Positions 43,756 through 52,871 of a DNA stretch of 64,000 nt are shown here, one piece after another (the first letter of the stretch is position 1; each line of letters starts with the position of its first letter). Location: assembly GCF_049340185.1 (NCBI RefSeq), contig NZ_JBMPPC010000005.1:310001-374000 (forward strand), read 5' to 3'. A model generated the notes under the pieces. That model made no database searches. It had not been told where the DNA came from and saw only the letters and a program-made list of their open reading frames with translations. This DNA comes from Undibacterium sp049340185 (lineage in GTDB: Bacteria > Pseudomonadota > Gammaproteobacteria > Burkholderiales > Burkholderiaceae_D). Both the position numbers and the translations under genes were made by a program.

Positions 43756-46629
43756 ATGCAGCAAATCGGTGTGGATAGCTTAGGTAACAAGTCGGAGAAT
43801 CAGCTAGAGAATCAGGGGATGATTGCCAGCGTTATTTCGGGTATTTCCTCCGTTACGGTCAATAAGATGTGGCGTTCGCTGATTGTTGTGGCTCTTGTCA
43901 TCAGCATTTTGCAAAGTAATCAGGCCGCTGCTGCGGATCGCTTTCCACAGATCAATGCCGGTGTTGAGGCATGCAACGAGCCGCAATTTCAAACGGTATT
44001 GCACACTGCAAAAATACCGGCGGAAGCGCGGGCAGTCTGGCTTGATGCCAGATTGATTCAGTGGCCGTCGAAGACCGGTACCGGACAATTCAAACTTTAT
44101 TATTCCGCTACCGCTCAGGTCGTTGCACAAATGGGTGAGCGAGTTCGCGATGCTGACGGCGTTCTGAATCTCAGCGTTTTTGGTACTGCTGCACCAGCGC
44201 CGGTGGCGACGCGTTTTAGTTATCTCGCTGAGGGTGTGATGCTTCAGCTCGCAGAGCCGGATGTCATACGTGTTCCTGAACTGCTCCGTCGGCAACTGGT
44301 GCTCGTGCAAGAAAGTGCAGACGGCGTCGTATTAGCATCTACCCATTTACAAGTTGCAGGTGTGATTGATGATGTGTTTGATGCGGCGACAATGGCCTCT
44401 GATCTCGGTGTGACCGTCGCTGCAAGGGCGACTAAATTCCGTCTGTGGGCGCCGACGGCGCAACAGGTCTATGTATGCAGTTTTGATACGGGGAGTGGCA
44501 AGGCTGTCGCGGTAGAGCCGATGTTGCGCGATCCGGCAAGCGGTATATGGTCCTTGATCAAACTGCATAATTTATCCGGGAAATATTACCAATACCTACT
44601 TGATGTGGTGGTGAATGGCGCGGGCGTTATTCGCAACCGGGTGACTGATCCTTACTCCGTCAGCTTAACCACCGACTCCAAACGCAGCTATATTGCCAGC
44701 CTTGATGATGTGCGGCTGAAGCCAGATGGTTGGGATGCAGTCACCACACCTGCGCCATTGAAGTCGCAAACCGACATGGTAGTGTACGAGTTGCATGTCA
44801 GAGATTTTTCTATTAATGATCCCACGGTCAGTGCGCCTCATCGCGGTAAATATGCCGCATTCACTGAGGTGAATTCAAATGGCATGCGACATCTGCAAGC
44901 GCTCGCCACATCAGGTTTAACGGACATTCACTTGCTGCCTATTTTTGATTTTGCCACGGTACCGGAAAAAGATTGTCTGACACCCGTCATTCATGGGACG
45001 ACCAGTGATACCACGCAGCAGGCCGTTATCGTGGCGAACGCCGCAAAAGACTGTTTTAACTGGGGCTATGATCCCTATCATTACAATGCACCTGAAGGGA
45101 GTTACGCCACGGATTCTGCGAACGGTGCGACCAGAATCACAGAGCTTCGTCAGATGGTGATGGCGCTACATCGCGCGGGATTGCGTGTCGGTATGGATGT
45201 CGTCTATAACCACACCGCAGCAGCGGGTCAGAAAGAGAAATCCGTTCTCGATAGAATCGTCCCTGGCTATTATCAGCGTCTGAATGCGAGTGGTGCAGTC
45301 GAGCAGTCGACCTGCTGCGATAACACGGCGACCGAAAATAAAATGATGGCAAAGCTGATGGTCGATTCTGTTTTGCTATGGGCAAAACACTACAAAATCG
45401 ATTCGTTCCGCTTTGACCTGATGGCGCATCAGCCGCGTCAGCTCATGGAGCAACTGAAGGCAAAGCTGACATCCGTTGTCGGCCATGACGTGCAACTCAT
45501 CGGTGAGGGTTGGAATTTTGGTGAGGTGGAGAATGGTGCACGTTTTGTGCAGGCGTCGCAGCTCTCGCTGAACGGATCTGGTATAGGGACATTCAGCGAC
45601 AGAGCCAGAGATGCAGTGCGAGGTGGTGGCGCGGCAGAGTCGGGTGATAACCTAGTGAAAAAACAGGGCTATATCAACGGTCTTTTTTATGCGCCTAATG
45701 AGCTTGCCAGTCAGCCATCAAATCGTGCCGACGTTCAGCAATTGATGGACGTTGCCGATATGGTGCGCGTTGGTCTGGCAGGCTCACTCCGTGATTATCT
45801 TTTGATGACAAGGCGTGATGTGCAGTTGCCGCTGGCGCAGCTGGATTACAGCGGTCAGCCCGCCGGATATGTCAGTGAACCGTCCGAGGTAGTCAATTAT
45901 GTAGAGAATCATGATAACCAGACCTTGTTCGATGCGAATGCCTACAAGCTACCCACCACGACCAGTCATGAAGACCGGACGCGTGTGCAGATGCTGGGTG
46001 CAGCTATCAATGCATTCAGTCAAGGCGTTGCGTATTTTCATGCGGGTATTGATACCTTGCGCTCCAAGTCGATGGATAAAAATAGTTTTGATTCGGGTGA
46101 TTGGTTTAACCGGATTGACTGGTCATATCAGGATAATTATTTTGGAACCGGTTTGCCGCCATCTGCTGATAACGCCGCCGAATACGCCGTCCTTATACCC
46201 TTGCTGAGTAACGCGGCAATCAAGCCGTGCCCCGGTGATATTGCGATGGCACGCGATATGTTTCGTGATCTGTTAAAAATCCGGGCAAGCTCTTCTTTGT
46301 TTCGCCTGAAAACGAGCGCAGATATTCGCCAGCGCCTACACTTTTACAACACCGGTTCGCAGCAAAATCCTGTGGTGCTGGTTGCGCATCTTGATGGGCG
46401 CTCCTACCCGGATGCGGGTTTTAAGAGCCTGATGTATTTCATCAACGTGGCACCGGCCAGTCAATCAATCAATATCGCCGCAGAAGCTGCAAAAAATTAT
46501 GTGCTGCATCCTGTACATGGTCAGCCGGGCGCGGCAGATCAGCGGCCTGCGCAGCTCGCAAGCTATGATGCGGTGACAGGTTTGTTCACTGTTCCTGCGA
46601 GAAGTGCCGTGGTATTTGTGGAGCGTTAG
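43756..46629 (+). CDS. Exported pullulanase-type debranching enzyme (GH13)
   Basis: A 957-residue enzyme. A hydrophobic signal 'SLIVVALVISILQSNQAAAA' ends near residue 60; the start could be the ATG at 43756, 43819 or 43867, with the last giving the most usual signal-peptide length. N-terminal sandwich domains include a CBM48-like 'ATKFRLWAPTAQQVYVCSFD' (~220-310). The debranching-type motif 'FNWGYDPYHYNAPEGSY' is at ~433, then 'VYNHT' (~483), 'FRFDLM' (~550), 'GEGWNF' (~582) and 'ENHDNQ' (~716). It hydrolyses alpha-1,6 branch points of pullulan or limit dextrins. Divergent from the amylase operon. Confidence 0.93.
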   Translation: MQQIGVDSLGNKSENQLENQGMIASVISGISSVTVNKMWRSLIVVALVISILQSNQAAAADRFPQINAGVEACNEPQFQTVLHTAKIPAEARAVWLDARLIQWPSKTGTGQFKLYYSATAQVVAQMGERVRDADGVLNLSVFGTAAPAPVATRFSYLAEGVMLQLAEPDVIRVPELLRRQLVLVQESADGVVLASTHLQVAGVIDDVFDAATMASDLGVTVAARATKFRLWAPTAQQVYVCSFDTGSGKAVAVEPMLRDPASGIWSLIKLHNLSGKYYQYLLDVVVNGAGVIRNRVTDPYSVSLTTDSKRSYIASLDDVRLKPDGWDAVTTPAPLKSQTDMVVYELHVRDFSINDPTVSAPHRGKYAAFTEVNSNGMRHLQALATSGLTDIHLLPIFDFATVPEKDCLTPVIHGTTSDTTQQAVIVANAAKDCFNWGYDPYHYNAPEGSYATDSANGATRITELRQMVMALHRAGLRVGMDVVYNHTAAAGQKEKSVLDRIVPGYYQRLNASGAVEQSTCCDNTATENKMMAKLMVDSVLLWAKHYKIDSFRFDLMAHQPRQLMEQLKAKLTSVVGHDVQLIGEGWNFGEVENGARFVQASQLSLNGSGIGTFSDRARDAVRGGGAAESGDNLVKKQGYINGLFYAPNELASQPSNRADVQQLMDVADMVRVGLAGSLRDYLLMTRRDVQLPLAQLDYSGQPAGYVSEPSEVVNYVENHDNQTLFDANAYKLPTTTSHEDRTRVQMLGAAINAFSQGVAYFHAGIDTLRSKSMDKNSFDSGDWFNRIDWSYQDNYFGTGLPPSADNAAEYAVLIPLLSNAAIKPCPGDIAMARDMFRDLLKIRASSSLFRLKTSADIRQRLHFYNTGSQQNPVVLVAHLDGRSYPDAGFKSLMYFINVAPASQSINIAAEAAKNYVLHPVHGQPGAADQRPAQLASYDAVTGLFTVPARSAVVFVER

Positions 46630-46648
46630 TCCAACAGGTCGCTGGACT

Positions 46649-46681
46649 GCCGGAACTCGTTTCTGTTTAATGAGTTCCGGC
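46649..46681. terminator. Hairpin between convergent pullulanase and glucokinase genes
   Basis: GCCGGAACTC (46649-46658) pairs perfectly with GAGTTCCGGC (46672-46681) around a 13-nt loop. There is no clear T-tract on either side, so it may act as an mRNA 3' end stabiliser or a weak bidirectional terminator. Confidence 0.5.
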
Positions 46682-46745
46682 GAGCTTGGTCAATTCTGCG
46701 AGTAAGGATGTGAGCGTATAAGCAGTAAGTGATCGCAGGCCGGCC

Positions 46746-47756
46746 TTACTCTACTTGTTGCTCAATCGCCATTGCTGCGCCTGTTAATGCTGCTAATGTG
46801 TCGGTAATCAAGGCCGTGGGAATGTGCTTCAGGTAGCCATCGAAGCGACCTTTTGCTTCAAACCGCTCGCGAAATCTAGATTGGAAGAAGTAATCGCCAA
46901 GGCGCGGTACGATGCCGCCGCCGATATACACGCCTCCGCGCGCACCCAGAATCAGGGCAACGCTGCCTGCGAAGCTACCGAGCAAGGCGCAAAATATATC
47001 CAGAGTTTTAGCGCAGACAGGATCGCTATTTGCCAGACCTTGTTCAACGATCGCTTCAGTCGAGAGTTCAGTGACGCTGACTTGCATGACTGTGGCAACA
47101 GCTTTATGCAGCACTGGTAAACCGATCCCGGACAGCAAACGCTCCGCTGAAACATGCGGGTATAAAGTGCGGACATGATTCAGCAGTGCACTCTCAAATT
47201 CGTCGCCAGCAGCTAGTGTTGCGTGACCGCCTTCTCCTGGCAACGCGATCCAGCCTTTTTTGGTTTCAATCACGCCGGCGACACCGAGGCCGGTTCCCGG
47301 ACCTATCACCGCCAGAGTGCCGGTTTGCACCGGCAGCGGGCCATTGGATTTTAGCTGTGTCGCACTGAGTCGCGGCAGGGACAGGGCGAGTGCTTCAAAA
47401 TCATTTAAGACGATGAACGTATCCAGTTGCAATGCCGATTGCACCGCTGCTCTTGAGAAGCTCCAATGACTATTCGTGAATACAACCTGGTCGCTGGCAA
47501 CGGCAGTTGCTACCGCAAAAGCTGCGCAGCGTGGTGCCTGATAGTCCTCTTTGAGTTGTGCGGCAAGCTCGGCAAGATAAGCATTGGTTGCGGCAACCGG
47601 ATCGGTAAAGCCAATAACCGGCAGCGTACGGACAAATTCGATACGCGCATCTTTACTGGCGATCCAGCCAAAGCGCGCATTACTGCCGCCGATATCAGCA
47701 ACCAGCCACGGAAAAGTAGTGGGGGATAGTTTGTTCATGGAAACGGATGCCATCAC
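46746..47756 (-). CDS. glk: Glucokinase (stand-alone)
   Basis: A 336-residue bacterial glucokinase (ROK-independent Glk family) that phosphorylates glucose with ATP. It shows the phosphate-binding 'WLVADIGGSNARFGWI', 'LNDFEALALSLP', 'VIGPGTGLGVAGVI' and 'GEGGHATLAAGDEFESALL', and the C-terminal 'GGVYIGGGIVPRLGDYF'. The start is GTG at 47756 or ATG at 47753; AAGGAG lies 7 bp before the GTG. A HexR-type site is 130-145 bp upstream. It is a paralogue of the kinase half of the fused protein at 48.6 kb. Confidence 0.95.
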   Translation of the reverse strand: MMASVSMNKLSPTTFPWLVADIGGSNARFGWIASKDARIEFVRTLPVIGFTDPVAATNAYLAELAAQLKEDYQAPRCAAFAVATAVASDQVVFTNSHWSFSRAAVQSALQLDTFIVLNDFEALALSLPRLSATQLKSNGPLPVQTGTLAVIGPGTGLGVAGVIETKKGWIALPGEGGHATLAAGDEFESALLNHVRTLYPHVSAERLLSGIGLPVLHKAVATVMQVSVTELSTEAIVEQGLANSDPVCAKTLDIFCALLGSFAGSVALILGARGGVYIGGGIVPRLGDYFFQSRFRERFEAKGRFDGYLKHIPTALITDTLAALTGAAMAIEQQVE

Positions 47757-47887
47757 TTCGTTACTCCTTGCGCTCGGATGTACTTGCGCAGCGGTGGTCG
47801 CTAGCAGGGTGCTTCTGGGGATGTGAGTGACAAAAAAATGTTCGCATGATGATTGTCAGAAAATTAAATGGTAATTCGTGAGTGTAA

Positions 47888-47902
47888 TGTAGCAAAACTA
47901 CA
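47888..47902. promoter_or_regulatory. HexR-type operator before the stand-alone glucokinase
   Basis: TGTAGC-AAA-ACTACA matches at 11 of 12 defined positions, about 130-145 bp upstream of the minus-strand glk start. Confidence 0.7.
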
Positions 47903-48187
47903 GTTTCGATGCAACCGATAAACAAGGAAAGACTGAAAAACACCGTCGCTGAGACGAATTTCTCTCGTCAAGCTTGAATTTTCGCGCTTGCCATGAGGCA
48001 CTGACCATCACTCATGGATAACTTCTAACAAGCCTCGCATTGAAACATCAGTGCTACAGGGTTGACACAAAACATCTAAGCAAAGAGACATAAGGACATA
48101 GAGGCACTGAAACACAGAAAAATGGCAGGAGTAAGACGTCCCATCGAATATCGATTAAAGAGTTTTTAGATATTCCTCAAGTGAATC

Positions 48188-48245
48188 CGCAGGCTGGATG
48201 CGCCTGTTGACGTGAAAAGCCTTTGAAAGCCGCATCCAGCCTGCG
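48188..48245. repeat. 15-bp perfect inverted repeat in the glk intergenic region
   Basis: CGCAGGCTGGATGCG (48188-48202) and CGCATCCAGCCTGCG (48231-48245) are perfect reverse complements, separated by 28 nt. GC-rich and without a T-run, it may be a REP-type element or a structured RNA element. Confidence 0.75.
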
Positions 48246-48376
48246 CGTTCAATCTAACTGATGGCGATTAGATTGTCGTTTTGCGTCAGCCTTGTCTAAA
48301 TAAGCCAGTCGGAATGGCTCAGGTTCTGGCGGAATTGGCTGATGTCACGATGATTTATGCTCTATGATGGATGTGT

Positions 48377-48391
48377 TGTAGTGAAGTTACA
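48377..48391. promoter_or_regulatory. HexR-type operator before the glucokinase-HexR gene
   Basis: TGTAGT-GAA-GTTACA: perfect left half, right half with two differences. About 230 bp before the fused gene, suggesting self-regulation. Confidence 0.6.
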
Positions 48392-48419
48392 TTTCTTGTT
48401 TTGAGTAAACTTTGTATTC

Positions 48420-48459
48420 AATGCCAAGGCGGCTGTTACATTGCTTGTTGGCATTTTTT
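48420..48459 (+). terminator. Leader hairpin with T-run before glucokinase-HexR
   Basis: AATGCCAA (48420-48427) pairs with TTGGCATT (48448-48455), followed by further T (TTTTTT in total). It lies between the HexR-type site and the start codon 160 bp downstream, so it could be a leader attenuator or the terminator of an unseen short transcript. Confidence 0.45.
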
Positions 48460-48621
48460 AACAAAAAAGCACCTGTGCCGGTGAACAACTATCGTTCGCT
48501 GAGCCGCAGGACTACAATAGCGCGGCGAGATTTGATCCTGTGTGCGGGCTGACCGAAATGGATGGGTTGGCAAGTATCCCGGGATGACCTGATCAATATT
48601 TACAATAAGAAATGAACATAC

Positions 48622-50541
48622 ATGCTCCCTTTTGACAGTCCACGCTTAATTGCCGATATCGGCGGTACCTACGCCCGCTTTGCATTGGAAGTGGCGAAAG
48701 GTGATTTCCAGCATATTGACTCTTTGCGCTGCGCGGAGTTTCCTGATTTCGCTGCCGCAGTCTCCGCCTATCTGGCATCTGTTCCCTCTCAGCACGTTGA
48801 GCATGCTGCCGTCGCTATTGCGAACCCGGTTGATGGCGATCTGGTGAGTATGACCAATTATCACTGGCAATTTTCGATTGAAGAAATGCGCCAGAAACTT
48901 GGTCTTGATACCTTGCTGATCGTCAACGACTTCACTGCGCTGGCGATGGCATTGCCAAGGCTGGGTCCTAACGACATCCGGCAGATCGGTACTGGCGACG
49001 CCAGTAAACAAAGCGTGATCGGCTTGCTGGGACCTGGCAGCGGCCTGGGCGTTTCTGGCCTGATTCCTGCCGGGGATGGTTGGATTTCTCTCGGTTCCGA
49101 AGGTGGGCATACCAGTTTTTCTCCCAGAGATGAGCGCGAAATTGCCGTCCTGCGCTATGTATGGAAGCACTTTGAACATGTCTCGTTCGAGCGTCTGGTA
49201 TCTGGCCCCGGACTTGAGCTGATTTACCGTGCCCTGGCTGAACTGGCAGGCGTTGCGCCGCTGGCGTTGACTGCTCCCGATATTACGCAGCGGGCGCTGG
49301 ACGAGACGGATGCAGTTTGTGTCGATACGCTGGATGTCTTTTGCGCCTTGCTGGGTACTGCTGCGGCCAATCTGGCGGTTACGCTGGGTGCCTTGGGTGG
49401 CATCTATATCGGCGGCGGTATTGTGCCGCGCTTAGGTACGTATTTTGATGCGTCCCGCTTCCGTTCACGCTTTGAGGACAAGGGTCGCTTTAGTCGCTAT
49501 GTGGCAGCGATTCCGACCTTTGTCATTACCGCGGAACATGCAACCTTTACCGGCGCCTCAGCGATCCTGGATGCGCAATTGCGGACTTTGAGTGCCGATC
49601 CGGGCTCAGCAATTCTTGGCCAGATTCGTCGCGCCCGGTCCGAGTTGTCACCGGCAGAGTTACGCGTCGCTGAGCATGTACTCGCGCATGCACGCTCGGT
49701 ATTGAATGATCCGATCGCAGAGATCGCCAGAGCAGCCGAAGTAAGTCAGCCAACGGTAATCCGGTTCTGCCGTTCTCTGGGTTGCGAAGGCTTATCTGAT
49801 TTTAAATTGCGCCTTGCTTCAGGACTCACTGGTACGGTACCAGTCACGCATATTCAGGTAACCAATGACGACTCTGCCCTGGAGCTTGGTGCAAAGGTAT
49901 TGGGCAATACCGCTTCAGCGATATTACAGGTGCGTAGCCAGCTCAATCGTGAAATGATTGACCGGGCAATTGATCTGATCGTGCATGCGGATCGCGTTGA
50001 GTTCTATGCAATCGGTCATTACGGCGTGGTTGCGCAGGATGCACAATTCAAATTTTTACGCCTTGGTATTCCTAGTGTTGCGCATACGGATTCACGTTTG
50101 CAATTGTTGGCCGCCAGTGTATTAAAGCCAAAAGATGTGGTGGTCATTATAAGTAGCAGCGGCCGCCTGCCCGAGTTGCTGGAGGTCGCAGAAAAAGCGC
50201 GTGAGCGCGGAGCGACGGTCATCGCGATTGCAGCGAGCCAGTCACCGCTGGTACGTAAGGCAGATGCCGCACTGATTGTCGATCATGTCGAAGATGTCTC
50301 TACGCATTTGCCGATGGTCAGCCGTATCCTGCATCTACTCGTCATTGATATGCTCGCCGTCGGCGTTGCCATGCGACGTAATCCAGACGGTGGTAGCTTG
50401 CTGGGAGGCGAGGCGGATGAGCGCCTGGATGAAGCGAGCTCTTCCTCAAAAAGAGCCGACTCACATAAAGGTGCCCGCAATGAGGCCCCCGGCGTCAGTA
50501 TTGCGTCTCCGCTGGCGCGTCTGACATCTCACAGCAGATAA
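48622..50541 (+). CDS. glk: Bifunctional glucokinase / RpiR (HexR-type) regulator fusion
   Basis: A 639-residue fusion. Residues 1-~320 are glucokinase: 'LIADIGGTYARFALEV', 'VNDFTALAMALP', 'GLLGPGSGLGVSGLI', 'GSEGGHTSF' and 'GGIYIGGGIVPRLGTYF'. Residues ~330-405 are an RpiR helix-turn-helix ('ELRVAEHVLAHARSVLNDP', 'AEVSQPTVIRFCRSLGCEGL'), and ~445-580 a SIS sugar-phosphate domain ('FYAIGHYGVVAQDAQFKFLRLG', 'DVVVIISSSGRLPELLEVA'). Such fusions are known in Burkholderia relatives, where HexR-type proteins sense KDPG. It is the probable reader of the TGTAGT-N3-ACTACA sites in this window. A Ser/Glu-rich tail follows. Confidence 0.95.
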   Translation: MLPFDSPRLIADIGGTYARFALEVAKGDFQHIDSLRCAEFPDFAAAVSAYLASVPSQHVEHAAVAIANPVDGDLVSMTNYHWQFSIEEMRQKLGLDTLLIVNDFTALAMALPRLGPNDIRQIGTGDASKQSVIGLLGPGSGLGVSGLIPAGDGWISLGSEGGHTSFSPRDEREIAVLRYVWKHFEHVSFERLVSGPGLELIYRALAELAGVAPLALTAPDITQRALDETDAVCVDTLDVFCALLGTAAANLAVTLGALGGIYIGGGIVPRLGTYFDASRFRSRFEDKGRFSRYVAAIPTFVITAEHATFTGASAILDAQLRTLSADPGSAILGQIRRARSELSPAELRVAEHVLAHARSVLNDPIAEIARAAEVSQPTVIRFCRSLGCEGLSDFKLRLASGLTGTVPVTHIQVTNDDSALELGAKVLGNTASAILQVRSQLNREMIDRAIDLIVHADRVEFYAIGHYGVVAQDAQFKFLRLGIPSVAHTDSRLQLLAASVLKPKDVVVIISSSGRLPELLEVAEKARERGATVIAIAASQSPLVRKADAALIVDHVEDVSTHLPMVSRILHLLVIDMLAVGVAMRRNPDGGSLLGGEADERLDEASSSSKRADSHKGARNEAPGVSIASPLARLTSHSR

Positions 50542-50670
50542 GTTTACCGTCAAACTTGTTGTCATCATCAGCCATGAAATCGGCCTAGCCAGTAGTGCAA
50601 TTTATATAGACGAATTAGTCCAGATACCTTGTACGGCCAGCTAGGCTGACTTAACTATCGAGGTTCTATT

Positions 50671-52845
50671 ATGCGCAGTCGTACCATCGGCGTTTCGTTA
50701 CTGACCTTCTCGGTTTCCTTACTATGTTGTCCCGCAGTGTTTGCTGCCTCAGCAGTCATGCCGTCATCATCGGCAACATCGGCATTACAAGCGTCCAAGG
50801 CACCACCGGTGGCCGCACAACAGCCATATCAGGTCGAGTCACCCAACGGCACGCGGAACGATCCGTATTACTGGCTGCGCGATGATGCCCGCAAATTACC
50901 TGCCATGTTGGATTACCTGAATGCAGAGAACGCTTATTTCAAAGCGCAGTCTTCGGCTTATCAGGGACTGACTGATCGGCTATACAAAGAGATTGTTGGA
51001 CGCATCAAACAGGATGACAGCACTGTCCCGTTTAAAAAAGGTCAGTATCTGTATTACACGCGTTTTGCCAAAGGGGCGGAGTATCCGGTATTTGGCCGCA
51101 AACCTGTCGCAGGCGGTTCCGAGCAGATTATGCTGGACGGGAATCGTGAAGCGAAAAATAAAGCGTATTTTGACGTCGGACAAAGAGCTGTCAGTCCGAA
51201 CGAACAATTGCTTGCCTACCTCGAGGATGACAGCGGTCGCCGTCAGTACAAGTTGAAATTCCGCGATCTTAAAACGGGCAAAAATTTTACCGATGAGATC
51301 GCCGGTTTATCCCCGCAAGTGGTGTGGGCGGCTGATAACAAGACCGTGTTTTACATAGAGAACGATCCGGTGACGCTGTTATCCACCCGTGTCAAAAAAC
51401 ATGTGCTGGGTACCGATGCCAAAGAGGACACGATCGTCTACACCGAGCAGGATCATAGCTATTACATGAGCATCGCGACTACCGGCGATGATCGCTATCT
51501 CGTCATCGAATTGCGTAGTACAGAGACGAGTGAGGCGCATATTCTCAGCGTCGATCATCCTGAGACTATGCCGGCGGTGTTTGCCCCAAGAACTACCGGG
51601 GTTAAATATAGTATTGATCATATCAATGGACGCTGGATTGTATTGACCGACTGGCAGGCACCGAATTTTCGCCTGATGTCAGTGGCAGACGCCATGGTAG
51701 GTGACCGGAACCAGTGGAAAGAACTGGTTCCACATAACAAATCTGTGTTCATTCAGAATTTTGCGCTGTTTAAAAATTTTATCGCAATCAATGAACGTTC
51801 TGATGGCTTGTTACGTTTAAAGGTCATGTCCTGGAATGCGCCTGAGAAGGCCACGTTTATTCAATCCGACGAACCTGCTTATGCGGCATCGTTTGGGATT
51901 AATGCTGAGCAGGACACTGATGAGCTGCGCTATAGCTATAGTTCGCTGACGACACCGCCGAGTGTGTATTCGGTCAATATGCAAACCGGTGTAAGAAAGC
52001 TGATGAAGGAACAGCCGGTATTAGGTGGTTTTAAACGCCAGAACTATACAACTGAACGGGTGTGGGCTAACTCGCAGGATGGCACCAAAATTCCGGTATC
52101 ACTGGTGTATCGTAAAGGCTTTAAGCGTGACGGACATGCACCGCTATATCAGTATGCCTATGGCTCCTATGGAATGTCGACGGATCCTGTTTTTCGTCCG
52201 GCAGTGATCTCGCTTCTGGATCGAGGGTTTGTATTTGCAATTGCACACATCCGTGGTGGCCAGGAGATGGGGCGTGACTGGTATGAGAACGGCAAATTAT
52301 TAAAAAAGAAAAATACCTTCACCGATTTTATTGATGTGACCGATTACCTGGTCGCGCAGCGTTACGCCGCTAAAGACAAAGTCGTTGCAATGGGCGGCAG
52401 TGCAGGTGGTTTGCTAATGGGCGCGGTCGCCAATATGGCAGGCGATAAATATGCCGGCATAGTCGCCCATGTTCCTTTCGTTGATGTCGTCACCACCATG
52501 CTAGACGAGAGTATTCCGCTGACGACCAACGAATTTGATGAATGGGGCAATCCAAAACAAAAAGCGTCGTACGACTACATGCTCTCGTATTCGCCTTACG
52601 ATAACGTCCAGAAAAAAGATTATCCCGCCATGCTGGTCACCACAGGCTTGTACGATTCTCAGGTTCAGTATTATGAGCCAAGCAAATGGGTTGCCAAGTT
52701 GCGTGCGACCAAAACAGGTCAGCAGCCTTTGCTCTACAAAGTCAATATGGAAGCAGGGCACGGCGGTAAATCCGGTCGTTTCGTCCGTCAATTACAGACG
52801 GCGGAAGAATACGGTTTTATCCTGCATCAGTTAGGGATGAAGTAG
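50671..52845 (+). CDS. Exported S9 family oligopeptidase (oligopeptidase B-like)
   Basis: A 724-residue serine peptidase of the prolyl oligopeptidase family. A signal peptide (SLLTFSVSLLCCPAVFAAS) precedes the propeller, which starts around 'NGTRNDPYYWLRDDARKLPAMLDYLNAEN', as in oligopeptidase B. The catalytic Ser is in 'MGGSAGGLLMGAV' (~576), Asp in 'TTGLYDSQVQYYEP' (~660) and His in 'EAGHGGKSGR' (~695). It cleaves short peptides, likely after basic residues, in the periplasm. A GAGG site precedes the ATG. It is 129 bp after the glucokinase-HexR gene on the same strand. Confidence 0.92.
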   Translation: MRSRTIGVSLLTFSVSLLCCPAVFAASAVMPSSSATSALQASKAPPVAAQQPYQVESPNGTRNDPYYWLRDDARKLPAMLDYLNAENAYFKAQSSAYQGLTDRLYKEIVGRIKQDDSTVPFKKGQYLYYTRFAKGAEYPVFGRKPVAGGSEQIMLDGNREAKNKAYFDVGQRAVSPNEQLLAYLEDDSGRRQYKLKFRDLKTGKNFTDEIAGLSPQVVWAADNKTVFYIENDPVTLLSTRVKKHVLGTDAKEDTIVYTEQDHSYYMSIATTGDDRYLVIELRSTETSEAHILSVDHPETMPAVFAPRTTGVKYSIDHINGRWIVLTDWQAPNFRLMSVADAMVGDRNQWKELVPHNKSVFIQNFALFKNFIAINERSDGLLRLKVMSWNAPEKATFIQSDEPAYAASFGINAEQDTDELRYSYSSLTTPPSVYSVNMQTGVRKLMKEQPVLGGFKRQNYTTERVWANSQDGTKIPVSLVYRKGFKRDGHAPLYQYAYGSYGMSTDPVFRPAVISLLDRGFVFAIAHIRGGQEMGRDWYENGKLLKKKNTFTDFIDVTDYLVAQRYAAKDKVVAMGGSAGGLLMGAVANMAGDKYAGIVAHVPFVDVVTTMLDESIPLTTNEFDEWGNPKQKASYDYMLSYSPYDNVQKKDYPAMLVTTGLYDSQVQYYEPSKWVAKLRATKTGQQPLLYKVNMEAGHGGKSGRFVRQLQTAEEYGFILHQLGMK

Positions 52846-52871
52846 TTATCGCAATATGGCAAGCCGGATAT

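Larger units (their letters stand above)
47757..48621. other. 865-bp non-coding region between the two glucokinase genes
   Basis: No coding frame of interest was found. It contains two HexR-type sites (47888-47902 and 48377-48391), a 15-bp inverted repeat with a 28-nt loop (48188-48245), and a hairpin followed by a T-run (48420-48459). Its size is unusual for this compact window and fits a divergent regulatory region with long leaders. Confidence 0.7.
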
